A DNA stretch of 64,000 nt from contig CAWAYH010000010.1 in NCBI GenBank assembly GCA_963786195.1, forward strand, positions 310,001 through 374,000, read 5' to 3'. The position numbers and the translations under genes were made by a program. Under the pieces are notes generated by a model. The model searched no databases, had not been told where the DNA came from, and worked only from the letters and a program-made list of their open reading frames with translations. Positions 16,752-26,534 of this stretch are shown piece after piece. Origin of the DNA: CAWAYH01 sp963786195. Lineage in GTDB: Bacteria > Acidobacteriota > Vicinamibacteria > Vicinamibacterales > 2-12-FULL-66-21. Position 1 is the stretch's first letter. Each line of letters begins with the position of its first letter.

Positions 16752-19463
16752 ATGTGTTCACTCATGGGGCGCGCTCTACTCCTGGCGCTCGCGTGTCTGG
16801 CCGCGGCTCGCGGTGCGGCGGCCCAGCCTACTTCTCCGCCCGATTCCATCGAGAAGCTCGTTGCGCGGCTCGAGCAGGCGCTTGCCGCGGGCGATCGCGA
16901 CGCGATCATGTCGCTGGGCACGGTCGACGCCAGCTCGCTCGACGCGTTTGCCGAAGCCGCGGGTGACAAGCCGACGCGCGTCGTCGTCAAGGAGCGCGAT
17001 CGCCGGCCGCTCGAAGACGGCGGCCAACGACTCCTGATTGAAGTGTTTGCGGAGCAAGGCAGCGAGGCGCGACTGGCGCCGTGGGAACTGGATCTGATGC
17101 CGGCCGGGGGACGCGGTGCGCGCGCGAAGAATGCGATCGAGTGGCGACTGATACGCGCCGAACGCCTGACGCTCGTCTCTGGACTGTACCGGCTCGCGCT
17201 CAACACGACCAAGCAATACGACGTCCGCAACCTGGTCGTCACCGGAACGGATTTCGCGATCGAAATGCAGTCCGGCAGTGCCTTCGTCGCCGAGACGGGC
17301 GAGGGGCCAACGGCCATCGTCCTCGTGGGGCGCGGGCGCATGCGGTTTACGCCGCCCGACGAATCGGAGCGATCCCAGGTCAGGATCTTCTCAGGTGCCG
17401 ACGCGCTGGCGTCGGAATTCGACGGCGCATTCATCCGCATCAAGCCCGTCGAGTTCACCACGCGTTTCCCGGCACAGTCGATGGTCCAGCGAGACGCGCA
17501 GCCGGCAGATCTCAAGCGCGCGAGCGAGATCTTCGAGGAGTTCATCGGGCGGACGTTCCAGCTCGACCTGACCGATCTGAGTCGCGAGCGCTGGTCGCTC
17601 GTGCCGCCGTCGGGCGATCTGATCGCGGAAGTCCGGACGCGCCAGTTCGGCAACCTCACCTACGCCCGCTCCGGCAGCGAAGCCGAGGACGTCACGCTCT
17701 TCGATCGCCGACGCCGCCGCAATATCTCGGTGTACGCGTCGGCCGCCAAGCTCGCGGCGCGTGGACGGTTTTACAGCGAAGACGACCTCGCCGACTACGA
17801 CATGCTCGACTACGAGATCGAGTCGACGTTCTCTCCCGAGCGGCTCTTCATCAACGGGAATGCGAAGCTGCGGCTCAGGGTCCGTTCGCCGGTCATGACG
17901 ACGCTGACGCTGCGGCTGGCGGAAGCACTGACGGTTCGGGGCGTGTACTCGCCGGAGATGGGACGCCTCCTGCACTTGCGCGTCGTCGGGCAGAACAGCC
18001 TGATCGTGAACCTGCCGGCCGTCGTTCAACGTGACACCGAGCTCGTGTTGACCATCCTCTACAGCGGCCGGCTCGAGCCTCAAGAGGTCGACCGCGAGGG
18101 CATCGACGTCCAGCAGCAGGAGCGCGAGTCCGCGGCGATGCCGCTCGAGTTGCGCTGGGTCTACAGCAACAACTCGTACTGGTATCCGCAATCGACGGTG
18201 ACGGACTACTCGCTCGCAAAGCTCCGCATCACCGTGCCGCAGGAATTCGACGTCGTCGCGAGCGGCGCGTCCAGCGGACCTGCGTCGCCCGCGCCGGGTC
18301 CGGTTGGCGGCGCGCCGCGCCAGAAGACGTTCGTGTTCGCGACCGATCGTCCCGTGCGCTATCTCACGTGCGCGATCAGCCGGTTCACGCCGGTCCTGTC
18401 GACGAAGCTCAAGATCCGGACGTCGCCGAAACCGGAAGCCGATGCGCTGGCCGGCTCTGCTGAACCTCCGGCGCCCGCGGCCGCCACGGACGGCAACGCG
18501 GATTCAGTCGCGCTCGTCGTGCAGGCGAACCCGCGCCAGACGGGCCGGGCGCGATCGATCGCGGAGCAGGCCAGCTCCATCATGCAGTTCTACGCGTCGA
18601 TCATCGGCGAAGCGCCCTACCCGAGCCTCACGCTCGCCGTCACGGAAAACGATCTGCCGGGCGGCCACAGCCCGGCCTACCTGGCGCTCGTCAACCAGAC
18701 GCTGCCGACGACGCCGGTGGTGTGGCGCAACGATCCGGTCAACTTCGAGAACTTCCCGTCTTTCTTCGTCGCGCACGAGCTCGCGCACCAATGGTGGGGA
18801 CAGGCGGTCGGCTGGAAGAACTACCACGAGCAGTGGCTGAGCGAGGGCTTCGCGCAGTACTTCGCGACGTTGTGGGCCGAGAAAGAACGCGGGCGCGACG
18901 GCATGGCCGCGGTGCTGCGGCAGATGCGGAGGTGGGGCATCGACACGTCGCCGCAGGGGCCGATTTACCTGGGGTATCGCCTCGGACACATCAAGGGCGA
19001 CAGCCGCGTGCGCCGATCCATCCTCTACAACAAGGCGGCCGTCGTCCTGCACATGCTGCGGCGGCTCGTCGGGGACGATCCGTTCTACTGGGGCCTGCGG
19101 CGGTTCTACGCGGAGTGGCGCTTCAAGAAGGCCGGCACCGACGACTTCCGCGTCGCCATGGAAGCCACCACCGGGCGGGATCTCTCGCCGTTCTTCGACG
19201 CCTGGATTTACGGTGCCGCGATCCCGCGGCTGCGATTCAGCTACACCGCGAACGACAAGAGCGTCTCAGTCAAGTTCGAACATCTCGACGCGGTGATTCA
19301 GGTTCCCGTCACCGTCACGATCACCTACGCCAGCGGTGAAACCGAAGACATCGTCGTGCCGGTGACCGAACGTGTCGCCGAGCGCACGATACCGCTGAAA
19401 GGTGTGCTTCGAAAAGTCGAGGCGAATGACGATGGTGGAGCGCTGGCCGAGATTGAGAAGTGA
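16752..19463 (+). CDS. M1-family zinc metallopeptidase, secreted
   Basis: 903 aa, intact, with a signal peptide (LLLALACLAAARGAAA); the start could also be the ATG 12 nt later (MGRALLL). The first about 350 residues are a strand-rich region with no obvious family. The M1 body follows: the N-terminal beta domain, then the zinc site VAHELAHQWWG (HExxH) with the third ligand Glu 18 residues on in EQWLSEGFAQYF. The canonical GxMEN exopeptidase motif is not seen; at that place the sequence is GGHSPAYLALVNQ. So this is an M1-fold metalloprotease whose aminopeptidase specificity is uncertain. Tail: YGAAIPRLRFSYTA (C-terminal domain). It is followed convergently by a small membrane protein gene. Confidence 0.85.
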   Translation: MCSLMGRALLLALACLAAARGAAAQPTSPPDSIEKLVARLEQALAAGDRDAIMSLGTVDASSLDAFAEAAGDKPTRVVVKERDRRPLEDGGQRLLIEVFAEQGSEARLAPWELDLMPAGGRGARAKNAIEWRLIRAERLTLVSGLYRLALNTTKQYDVRNLVVTGTDFAIEMQSGSAFVAETGEGPTAIVLVGRGRMRFTPPDESERSQVRIFSGADALASEFDGAFIRIKPVEFTTRFPAQSMVQRDAQPADLKRASEIFEEFIGRTFQLDLTDLSRERWSLVPPSGDLIAEVRTRQFGNLTYARSGSEAEDVTLFDRRRRRNISVYASAAKLAARGRFYSEDDLADYDMLDYEIESTFSPERLFINGNAKLRLRVRSPVMTTLTLRLAEALTVRGVYSPEMGRLLHLRVVGQNSLIVNLPAVVQRDTELVLTILYSGRLEPQEVDREGIDVQQQERESAAMPLELRWVYSNNSYWYPQSTVTDYSLAKLRITVPQEFDVVASGASSGPASPAPGPVGGAPRQKTFVFATDRPVRYLTCAISRFTPVLSTKLKIRTSPKPEADALAGSAEPPAPAAATDGNADSVALVVQANPRQTGRARSIAEQASSIMQFYASIIGEAPYPSLTLAVTENDLPGGHSPAYLALVNQTLPTTPVVWRNDPVNFENFPSFFVAHELAHQWWGQAVGWKNYHEQWLSEGFAQYFATLWAEKERGRDGMAAVLRQMRRWGIDTSPQGPIYLGYRLGHIKGDSRVRRSILYNKAAVVLHMLRRLVGDDPFYWGLRRFYAEWRFKKAGTDDFRVAMEATTGRDLSPFFDAWIYGAAIPRLRFSYTANDKSVSVKFEHLDAVIQVPVTVTITYASGETEDIVVPVTERVAERTIPLKGVLRKVEANDDGGALAEIEK

Positions 19464-19484
19464 GGGCCGGATCCGACCCTCACG

Positions 19485-19925
19485 TCAAGGCAAGTAAATA
19501 GCCGCGACGCGGGCTTCGCCGTTGCGTTCGAACGGTTCGAACACGAGGATGAACCGCGAGCCGGCGTACTCGTAGAAACGCGTCAGACGTTCTCCGAGGC
19601 TGCCACGATCCACTTCCTGACGGCCGCTTTCGGCGGCACGGCCCAGCCGCGCGGCTATCGTCGAGAACGTCTCCCCCACCCGGATTTCCTTCCCGTCGAG
19701 GAACGGCAGGACCGGCACTGACACAGCGCGCGCCGGAATCGCGGGCGGGATGCTCGCGATGATGGACCGCGCGGCGGTCGGCAGCGGGCGCGCGGCCGGC
19801 GACGGCCGCAGCTCGCGCAGGATCATCGAGCCGACGGCAACGGTCGCCACCAGAAAAGTCGCGGCAATGAGCCACTCGAAAACGGGCGCCAACCGGAATC
19901 GCGGGCGGACATGGAGCGCGTCCAT
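19485..19925 (-). CDS. Small single-pass membrane protein, unknown
   Basis: 146 aa, intact. One N-terminal membrane helix (FEWLIAATFLVATVAVGSMI, about residues 17-37) is followed by a Pro/Ala-rich linker. A C-terminal globular part of about 85 residues contains DGKEIRVGETFSTIAARLG, LGERLTRFYEYAGSRFILVF and EARVAAIYL. The 'VGxTFSxIxxxLG' start of this domain has a LysM-like flavour but is not convincing. The gene is convergent with the M1 gene (21-bp gap) and divergent from nuoG, so it is probably monocistronic. Confidence 0.65.
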   Translation of the reverse strand: MDALHVRPRFRLAPVFEWLIAATFLVATVAVGSMILRELRPSPAARPLPTAARSIIASIPPAIPARAVSVPVLPFLDGKEIRVGETFSTIAARLGRAAESGRQEVDRGSLGERLTRFYEYAGSRFILVFEPFERNGEARVAAIYLP

Positions 19926-20026
19926 TCGGGCCTCCCTGGTTGGGTTGAGGGGCCGGGCGAGAGCCCCACTCTAGGTCGCGGCAGCGGCCAAGTCAAGCGC
20001 TGATCCTGCAGTATGATTGAAGGCTT

Positions 20027-21819
20027 ATGGACACCGTCACGCTGACGATAGACGGCCGCAAAGTGACGGCCGAAAAGGGCCGAACCGTCCTCCAGGCGGC
20101 CATCGAAAGCGGCATCAGGATTCCTTATTACTGCTACCACCCGGGGCTGGGCATCGACGGCTCGTGCCGCGTCTGTATCGTCAAGATCGAGAAGATGCCG
20201 AAGCTGCAGACGTCGTGCTCGACGCCCGTGGCCGAGGGCATGGTCGTCCTCACGCAGTCGCCCGACGTCGTCGAGGCCCGGGCCAGCGTATTCGAGTTTC
20301 TGCTGATCAATCACCCGCTCGACTGCCCCGTCTGCGACAAGGGCGGCGAGTGTCCGCTCCAGGATTTCTCCTACAGCTTCGGCCCCAACGAGAGCCGGAT
20401 GGGCTTCCCGCGACGCGTGTTCGACGGCGAAGGCGTGAAGGCCGACGTCGATTTCGGACCGACGCTGATGCTGAACCGCAACCGCTGCATCCTCTGCACG
20501 CGGTGCGTGCGATTCATGCGCGAGATCGACTCCGACGCGCAGATCAACATCGTCGATCGCGGATACGGAAGCGAGATCGCGACCTTCCAGGAAGAGGGCG
20601 TGCATTCGCTGTTGTCGGGCAACCTGATGGACGTGTGTCCGGTGGGCGCCATCACGACGCGGGACTACCGATTCAAGTCGCGTCCCTGGGACAACCCCGA
20701 GGCCGTCGACACGATCTGCACGTTGTGCGAGCGCGGCTGCAACACGACGGCGTGGCTCAAGGCCAAGCCGGAGTGGGCGCGCGGCGCGCGGCTCGTGCGG
20801 ATGACGCCGCGCTTCAACCCTGACGTCAACGATTACTGGATGTGCGACATCGGCCGCTTCGACTACCACTGGATCGAAGGCGACGAGCGGCTGCGCAGCC
20901 CGTTCGTGCGCGCGTCAAACGGAACGCTCGAGACGGCTGAGTGGAGCGCGGCGCTGGCGGCGATCGCCGACCGCGTGGCGGCGGCGGGCGTGTCGTCAAT
21001 GCGTTTTCTGATCTCGGCGCACGCGTCGCTCGAAGAGCTGTACGTGATTGGCAGACTCGGCGGCGCGTTCGGCCTGTCAGAAGAGGGTGTGGCGATCAGC
21101 TGGCGCGCGCGCGCCAAGCCACAGCCGCAGGCGAGCCAAGTTCAAGATCCCGCCTGTCGACGCCCCCAACGTCCGCGGGGCGCAGGACCTCGGTTTCCCC
21201 ATCGCCGCCACAGCGGACGGCAGCGCGGACATTTCAGCGCTGAGGCGGGACGTCGAGGAGGGGCGCGTGCCCTGCCTGTACGTGTTCGATCCGGGGCCGG
21301 TCGGATCCATCGGCGACGTTTCCTGGATCGTGGAAGCCCGGCGGTCGGGTCGCCTTCCCATCCTCATCGTGCACGGCGTGTTGTTGACCGATCTGGCCAA
21401 GGCGGCGGACGTCGTCCTTCCCGGCGCATCCTGGGTTGAGAAGGATGCGTCCTATGTCAACAGGGATGGCCGCGTGCAGGCGGCGGCCAGAGCCATGGCG
21501 CCGCCGGCGGACGCGAGGGAAGACTGGCAGGTGTTCGTGGACGTCGGCCTCGCGCTCGGCGCGGCGTTCTCGATACTCGAACAGCGGCGAGATTCGGACG
21601 GAGCTCGCGGCCGCGATGACCGGCAATCAGGCCTATGCCAACCTGTCCACCTTGTCGTTCGCGAAAGCCGTCGCAGCGCGGCACTGGTTGCAGGCGTCCA
21701 ACCCGTCGGAACGATGGAAGTGGGACTTCATGTTCCAGGATCTGCCGCCCGTGAAGTTCGAGGGACGCCACGGACTCTCGTCGCTGCTCGACGTGATTCC
21801 CATGAAAGAACTCAAGTAG
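20027..21819 (+). CDS. nuoG: NADH-quinone oxidoreductase subunit G, frameshifted
   Basis: Fe-S subunit of complex I. Residues 1-90 form the [2Fe-2S] ferredoxin domain (GIRIPYYCYHPGLGIDGSCR, VCIVKIEKMPKLQTSCSTP). The His-Cys3 [4Fe-4S] site is HPLDCPVCDKGGECPLQD. The 2x[4Fe-4S]-like box is NRCILCTRCVRFMRE with the distal CPVGAI. The molybdopterin-like domain begins ICTLCERGCNTTAW. Indels near 21118 and 21585 split the C-terminal part; the pieces DAPNVRGAQDLGF, DLAKAADVVLPGASWVEKDA and RWKWDFMFQDLPPVKFEGRH restore the family end, with the stop at 21819. No other nuo genes are present here. It is followed by a REP-like repeat and ccdA on the same strand. The alternative, an NADP-reducing hydrogenase or formate dehydrogenase Fe-S subunit, is less likely. 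Confidence 0.83.
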
Positions 21820-21866
21820 CGTCCGGCTTCAGCCGGACCTCGTAGCGTCCGGCGTCAGGCGGACCC
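21815..21866. repeat. Two REP-like copies (GTCCGGCTTCAGCCGGAC)
   Basis: TAGCGTCCGGCTTCAGCCGGACCT is followed at once by a variant copy, TAGCGTCCGGCGTCAGGCGGACC. The core GTCCGGCT...AGCCGGAC is palindromic. The first copy overlaps the nuoG stop and the second ends 6 nt before the ccdA ATG. The same family occurs at 51371-51458. Confidence 0.85.
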
Positions 21867-21872
21867 GATCCT

Positions 21873-22591
21873 ATGGGCGACAACGTCAGCCTCTTTGCAG
21901 CGTTCGGCGCCGGCTTCCTGTCGTTCATCTCGCCCTGCGTGCTGCCGCTCATTCCCGGTTACCTCTCGTTCGTCTCCGGGGTCTCGCTGGAAGAGATGCG
22001 CAGCGGCAGCGCCGCGACGTCGTCCCGGCGTCAGGTCCTGATCACGTCGCTCGCGTTCGTGCTCGGCTTCTCGATTGTCTTCATCGCATTGGGCGCTTCG
22101 GCGACCGCGCTCGGGCGGTCTCGTCAGGAACCCGTTCCTGCGCATGGCCGCCGGCGCCCTGGTGATCGTCTTCGGCCTGCACACGATGGGCGTGTTCCGA
22201 ATCCCGCTGCTCGAGATGGAAAAGCGCGTGCAGTCGAACAAGCCAGCGGGGCTCTTCGGCGCGGTGCTCGTCGGGATGGCGTTCGGATTCGGCTGGACGC
22301 CGTGCATCGGACCGATCCTGGCGAGGCATTCTCGTCCTGGCGGGGTCGAAGGACACGATCGGCGAAGGCGTCGCCCTGCTGGCCGTGTATTCGCTCGGGC
22401 TCGGCGTGCCGTTCATCCTGACGTCGCTGGCCATCAACCAGTTCTTCGCGGCGACTGCCCGGATACGCCGGTTCTATCACGCGATAGAGGTCGCGTCCGG
22501 TGCTCTCCTGGTCGTGATTGGCGTCCTGATCTTCTCCAACCGGCTGACGTTGATCACCAACTACCTGCAGCCCTACTTCCCGACGTTCTGA
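21873..22591 (+). CDS. ccdA: Cytochrome c biogenesis protein CcdA, frameshifted
   Basis: Integral membrane thiol-disulfide transporter (DsbD-type) of about 240 aa with six predicted helices. The first reactive Cys is in FLSFISPCVLPLIPGYLSF (residues about 15-33). The second is in the symmetric half, FGFGWTPCIGPILA, so the CPxLP and PCIGP pair needed for electron transfer across the membrane is complete. Other segments are LAFVLGFSIVFIALGASA, AAGALVIVFGLHTMGVF and ALLVVIGVLIFSNRLTL. Indels near 22118 and 22325 interrupt the frame. It probably delivers reductant to periplasmic cytochrome c maturation or thioredoxin-like proteins. Same strand as nuoG. Confidence 0.88.
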
Positions 22592-22606
22592 TTCGCGCGA
22601 CGCGGT

Positions 22607-23491
22607 CTACGCCCTGACCCGAAGGGTCCCCGGACGTATCGTAATGTCCAGCCTGCCGGGGGCGACCGCGGGCTCGCCGTCGAGGTGGTATTCGATTTCG
22701 CCGGCCGAGCTGACGACGGCCGTTCTCACCTGCTTCAGCCGCATGTTCGGCGCGCGCGTGATGGAGCCGAGCGCCAGGTGTCTGGCGTCCCGGAATCGGG
22801 CCAGAACGGAGCGATCCTCCACGATGCACGCCTCCAGCAGCCCGTCGTCGAGCCTGGCGTGGGGCGCGATCTGCATCCCGAGGCCATATTCCTTGCCGTT
22901 CGCGAAAGCGATCAGGAACGCGTTCGAGGTGACCTTTTCGCCATCCAGCTCGAGCTCGTACTGGCAGGCGGCGTACCGGCACCCCTCGCGAACGCCGATG
23001 ACGACATAGGGCCACCGGCCGCGGCTCCCGCGCGCCCGCTGGTTGAAGAGACGCGCGACATGGGCGTCGAACCCGATGCCGGCCACGTTGAAGAACGGAC
23101 GGCCGTTGACCATGCCGGTGTCGACGGCCATGGTCTTTGAATCGAGTGCCCAGGCGATGGCCGCGTGGGGATCTCTGGGCACGCCGAGCGCATTGGCCAG
23201 ACCGTTGCCCGATCCCGCCGGAATCAACCCGAGAACCGTCGTGCTGCCGGCCAGCGCGCCGCCGGCTTCGTTGACCGTTCCGTCGCCGCCCCACACGATG
23301 ACGAGCTCGGCGCGATCGGCCACGGCTGCCGCTGCAAGCTCGCGCGCGTGATCTCGTCGTTCGGTCAGATGGACTAACGGGTGCAGACCGCGGCGCCCCA
23401 GCTCATCGCGGATCATCGTCACGCGACGGCCGGCGACGTCAGGATCCATCCCCGCACCCGACACCGGATTGACGATCGCGACAACGTGCAT
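22607..23491 (-). CDS. Diacylglycerol kinase/sphingosine-kinase-like lipid kinase (YegS family)
   Basis: 294 aa, intact. It begins VVAIVNPVSGAGMDP (the nucleotide-binding PxSG loop of the DAGK catalytic fold), then the family signature LVIVWGGDGTVNEAG (GGDGT), VLGLIPAGSGNGLANALG (PxGTxN variant with SGNGLA) and FFNVAGIGFDAHVAR. The C-terminal beta-sandwich ends VSSAGEIEYHLDGEPAVAPG. Expected to phosphorylate a lipid alcohol at the membrane; the exact substrate (diacylglycerol, phosphatidylglycerol or other) cannot be told. Convergent with ccdA (15-bp gap). Confidence 0.9.
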   Translation of the reverse strand: MHVVAIVNPVSGAGMDPDVAGRRVTMIRDELGRRGLHPLVHLTERRDHARELAAAAVADRAELVIVWGGDGTVNEAGGALAGSTTVLGLIPAGSGNGLANALGVPRDPHAAIAWALDSKTMAVDTGMVNGRPFFNVAGIGFDAHVARLFNQRARGSRGRWPYVVIGVREGCRYAACQYELELDGEKVTSNAFLIAFANGKEYGLGMQIAPHARLDDGLLEACIVEDRSVLARFRDARHLALGSITRAPNMRLKQVRTAVVSSAGEIEYHLDGEPAVAPGRLDITIRPGTLRVRA

Positions 23492-23605
23492 GACGAAATA
23501 GTGATCGTTGAACGCGCTGCGGCACGCTCAACCTCGAACTGCGAATGTTATAGTAACGTTCGCCGTTGGTTTGGCTGAACTGATCGACCCTCCACACAAA
23601 ACAAC

Positions 23606-24896
23606 ATGCAGAGTCGCGCCGCTCGCCTCACGCTGCTGATCCTCTTCATCGTGGCACTCGGCGTGACGGCGTTCCTCTACTGGCGCAGCGATCGACAGGC
23701 GACCGAGGCGATTGCTACGGCGAGAACGTTCGATTCATCCGCGAGGGCAGCGGCGCGGACGCTGCTGGACGTTCGCGGCAGTCAACAGGCGTACGTGGCG
23801 CCCGGCCAGGGCGGGGATTTCTGGACGACGAAGGTGAGAGAGGGCATCGAGGGGCTGAGGAGCGCGCTGACGGCTTTACGGGCGGACGCCGTGTCGCCAC
23901 AGGCCCGAACGGCTCTGGACGCGTCGCGCTCGGTCATCGAGGATTTCTTCCGGCTGGATCGCCGCGCGGTCGACACACCTGCGCAACAACCAAAGGATCA
24001 CGGCGTCGGATCTCATCTTTGCCGATGGGCTCGAGCTCAGCGACGCGGCGCTGACGAGCCTGGAGCAGGCACGCACAGCCGAGGCAACGGCGCGTGACGC
24101 TATCGTCGACACGTTCAAGCGCCGACAGCTGTTTGCACTCTTTGCTGCGGCGGCCGCCGCGATTCTCGTCGTGTTGCTCCTCCTGCCGGGGGCTCAGCCC
24201 GCGCGGCTGCCATCGTCTCTGCTGGACAGGAGCGCGCCCAGCAGCGGCAGCAGTGCCCGGGTGATCCCGGCGCCACGCGGGCAGGAGGGCGAGACCTGGA
24301 GCCCGGCCCGACGCGCCGCGGCACATGCCGCGCCGGCCCCGGAGCCGCCGCGGACGCCGGCCACGGTGAGCGAGACGCCAGCCGCGACGGAAGCGCCGTC
24401 CGGGACGCCCGAGCCGGCGACCGATTTCGGGGCCGTGGCATCACTCTGCAGCGACCTGGCGCGCGTCGTCGACACGCGAGCGCTGCCGTCGCTGCTCGAG
24501 CGCGCGGCGAACGTGCTCGATGCTTCCGGAATCATCCTGTGGATTGCCGATCCCGACGGCCGCGAGCTCAACCCGATCTTCGCTCAGGGGTATCCGCCGC
24601 AGCTCGTCAACAGGCTCGGCACCATTCCACGGGATGCGCCGAACGCGACGGCCGCGGCGTTCCGGACGTCCCTGCTTCAGACCGTTCGCGCGGACACGAT
24701 CTCCGACGGCGCCATCGCTGCGCCGCTGGTGACGCCTGGCGGATGTGTGGGTGTGATGGCGGCCGAAGTGAGACACGACGGGGAGTGTCAGGACACGACG
24801 CTCGCGGCCGCGACAATCGTGGCGGCCCAACTTGCAACGCTCGTCGGGCCGCCATCTGCCCGTAGTCAGGCCCGCGTCGAAGCGACTGGCGCCTGA
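23606..24896 (+). CDS. Membrane-anchored GAF-domain protein, frameshifted
   Basis: The N-terminal TM helix (LTLLILFIVALGVTAFLYW) is followed by an about 140-residue extracytoplasmic helical sensor region, then a second TM (LFALFAAAAAAILVVLLLL). A Pro/Ala-rich cytoplasmic linker comes next (PEPPRTPATVSETPAATEAP) and a GAF domain (about residues 290-410: LLERAANVLDASGIILWIAD, PIFAQGYPPQLVNRLGTIPR, ATIVAAQLATLVGP). No output domain follows, so it may signal through protein contacts or be an orphan sensor. The indel is near 23985, within the periplasmic helices. Divergent from the lipid kinase gene (114-bp promoter region). The ligand is unknown. Confidence 0.72.
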
Positions 24897-24918
24897 CGCG
24901 GCATCCCGTGCGGGGCGG

Positions 24919-25767
24919 CTAGATAATCGTTCGGGTCACCCAGCGCCGGGCTGGAGCCGCTTCGACTTTCCCCTTCAGCGTCATCGGCTTCTTGTCGCGA
25001 ACGATCGCGAGCGTGAACTCGTCGCCGTCTTCGAGGCGCTGGGCGCGCCGCCGGAGATCGGCGGCGCTGGTGACAACCCCTCCGTTGATCGACGTGATCA
25101 CGTCGCCGGCTTTCAGGCCGGCTTTCGCGGCAGCCGAAGACTCCGTCACGGACGTCACGAGCACGCCGTCCTTCGTGCCGAAGTAGTCCCCGAGCTGCGA
25201 GGACAGCTCGTCGACGGTGATCCCCAGGCGTCCGCCGCCGACTCCCAGCAGCATGTCGAATTTCGGCATGGGTGTCGGCTTGAGGATTTGCGGGGCGATC
25301 TTGATGTCGTTGAGCCTTCTGAAATCGCCTGCGCTTCCCTCGCGTGGCGCGATCGTCATCGGCACGCGCTGACCGTCACGAATGACGGAGGCCTGCACCT
25401 GCCGGCCCACAGGAGTTTCCTGGACGAGCCGCGTGAACTGGCGAGTGCTACGCACTCGCTCGCCGTCGAACTCGACGACCACGTCACCGGCTTTCATCCC
25501 GGCTTTCGCCGCGGGGCTGTCCGTGTCGACTTCTTCAATCAGGACGCCGCTCACCCCCGACAGCTTGTGGGTCTTCACATCGTCATCGGTGACGTCGCGC
25601 ACGGACACGCCAATGCGGCCGCTCTGCCCGGTCAGGATGCGAACGGTCTGTTCGGGATCCGAAAACCACTCGAAATCCTGCCCGTGCGTCACCGGCCCCA
25701 CCATCGCGCCAACGCCCGCCGCCACCACCAGTGCCGCCGTTGCCGCGGCCGCTCTCCAACCCGTCAT
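24919..25767 (-). CDS. Secreted protein with two PDZ domains
   Basis: 282 aa from the ATG at 25767, which is supported by GGAGGA 8 nt upstream and by the signal peptide that begins there (GWRAAAATAALVVAAGVGAM); the frame is also open further upstream, but without such support. PDZ1 spans about residues 55-140 (GRIGVSVRDV, GVLIEEVDTDSPAAKAGM, KAGDVVVEFDGERV). PDZ2 spans about 180-270 (GRLGITVDEL, KDGVLVTSVTESSAAAKAGL, KAGDVITSINGGVVTS). It has no trypsin-like domain, unlike HtrA/DegQ, so it is a PDZ-only adaptor that likely binds exposed C-termini in the periplasm. It is convergent with the GAF gene. Confidence 0.8.
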   Translation of the reverse strand: MTGWRAAAATAALVVAAGVGAMVGPVTHGQDFEWFSDPEQTVRILTGQSGRIGVSVRDVTDDDVKTHKLSGVSGVLIEEVDTDSPAAKAGMKAGDVVVEFDGERVRSTRQFTRLVQETPVGRQVQASVIRDGQRVPMTIAPREGSAGDFRRLNDIKIAPQILKPTPMPKFDMLLGVGGGRLGITVDELSSQLGDYFGTKDGVLVTSVTESSAAAKAGLKAGDVITSINGGVVTSAADLRRRAQRLEDGDEFTLAIVRDKKPMTLKGKVEAAPARRWVTRTII

Positions 25768-26115
25768 GTCGCTATCTCCTCCGGGGCGAATTCGCGCCCC
25801 GACTAAACCCACCAATTCTCCCGAGCCCCGAGCCCCGAGCGCCGAGCGCCGAGATAAGAGGTAGACGCGACCCCTCGCCAAAAGGTTGTTCGGGCCGTCC
25901 CGCCGGGAGGTCACTGTCTGTCCGCACCATGGGACGGCGGGCTGAAAATACTGGCGATTTTCAGGGGGGAGTCCGGGCACGCGATTTGATGATGAAGAGG
26001 TCGGTCGCGCGGAATCAACGGGGTGCGTTAACTCAGGCAGGCGCTGGCATCGCCGCATCCCGTCGTAACAAGGTCGATTTCGCGCGGCCATTTGTGTCTC
26101 GACGAGGAATAAGCC
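25768..26115. other. Intergenic region of 348 bp, low-complexity tract only
   Basis: It contains a tandem CCGAG/GCCCCGAG tract at about 25817-25855, reminiscent of the GGCTCT tracts at 3.8 and 4.1 kb. The rest must hold promoters for the two divergent genes, but I recognise no specific site, RNA gene or ORF. Confidence 0.6.
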
Positions 26116-26491
26116 ATGCGCACATCATTTGTCCGGGTTCGCGCGCTGATAGCTCTGATCGCCGTCGCAGCGACCGTTTCGGCGTGCGCGCTTGACCACG
26201 CGCCGGCCGAGCATCCAGGAACTCAAGTACAACCCGGGCCGGTACCACGACAGGACGGTGGCGATTGACGGAGTGGTCACCAGCTCGTGGGGGCTGCCGC
26301 TCGTGCCGTTCAAGCTGTACAAGGTTGACGACGGTACCGGAGAGCTGACCGTCGTGTCCCGCGGCGGACGCACACCGACGCGCGGCTCGCACGTGCAGGT
26401 GAAGGGACGGGTCTCAGAGGTCGCGACGTTCGGCGGCTCGAGCGTCGGATTGCATCTCCAGGAGACTGATCTGGATTTCAGACGGCGCTGA
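26116..26491 (+). CDS. Small OB-fold-like lipoprotein, frameshifted
   Basis: The ATG at 26116 starts a lipoprotein signal (VRALIALIAVAATVSAC; lipobox VSAC). Just after it one indel (near 26195) shifts the frame; the mature part is then SIQELKYNPGRYHDRTVAID, TSSWGLPLVPFKLYKVDDGT, GELTVVSRGGRTPTRGSHV and QVKGRVSEVATFGGSSVGLH. The pattern 'Y.GK.V.V.GVV....G.....Y.V.D.TG...V....G..P..G..V.V.G.V' is that of bacterial OB-fold nucleic-acid or oligosaccharide-binding small domains. About 120 aa, predicted to be tethered to the membrane on the periplasmic side. Function unknown. Confidence 0.68.
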
Positions 26492-26534
26492 GCTCTCAGC
26501 GGTCAGCCTGATTGGACTGATCGCTGACAGCTTC

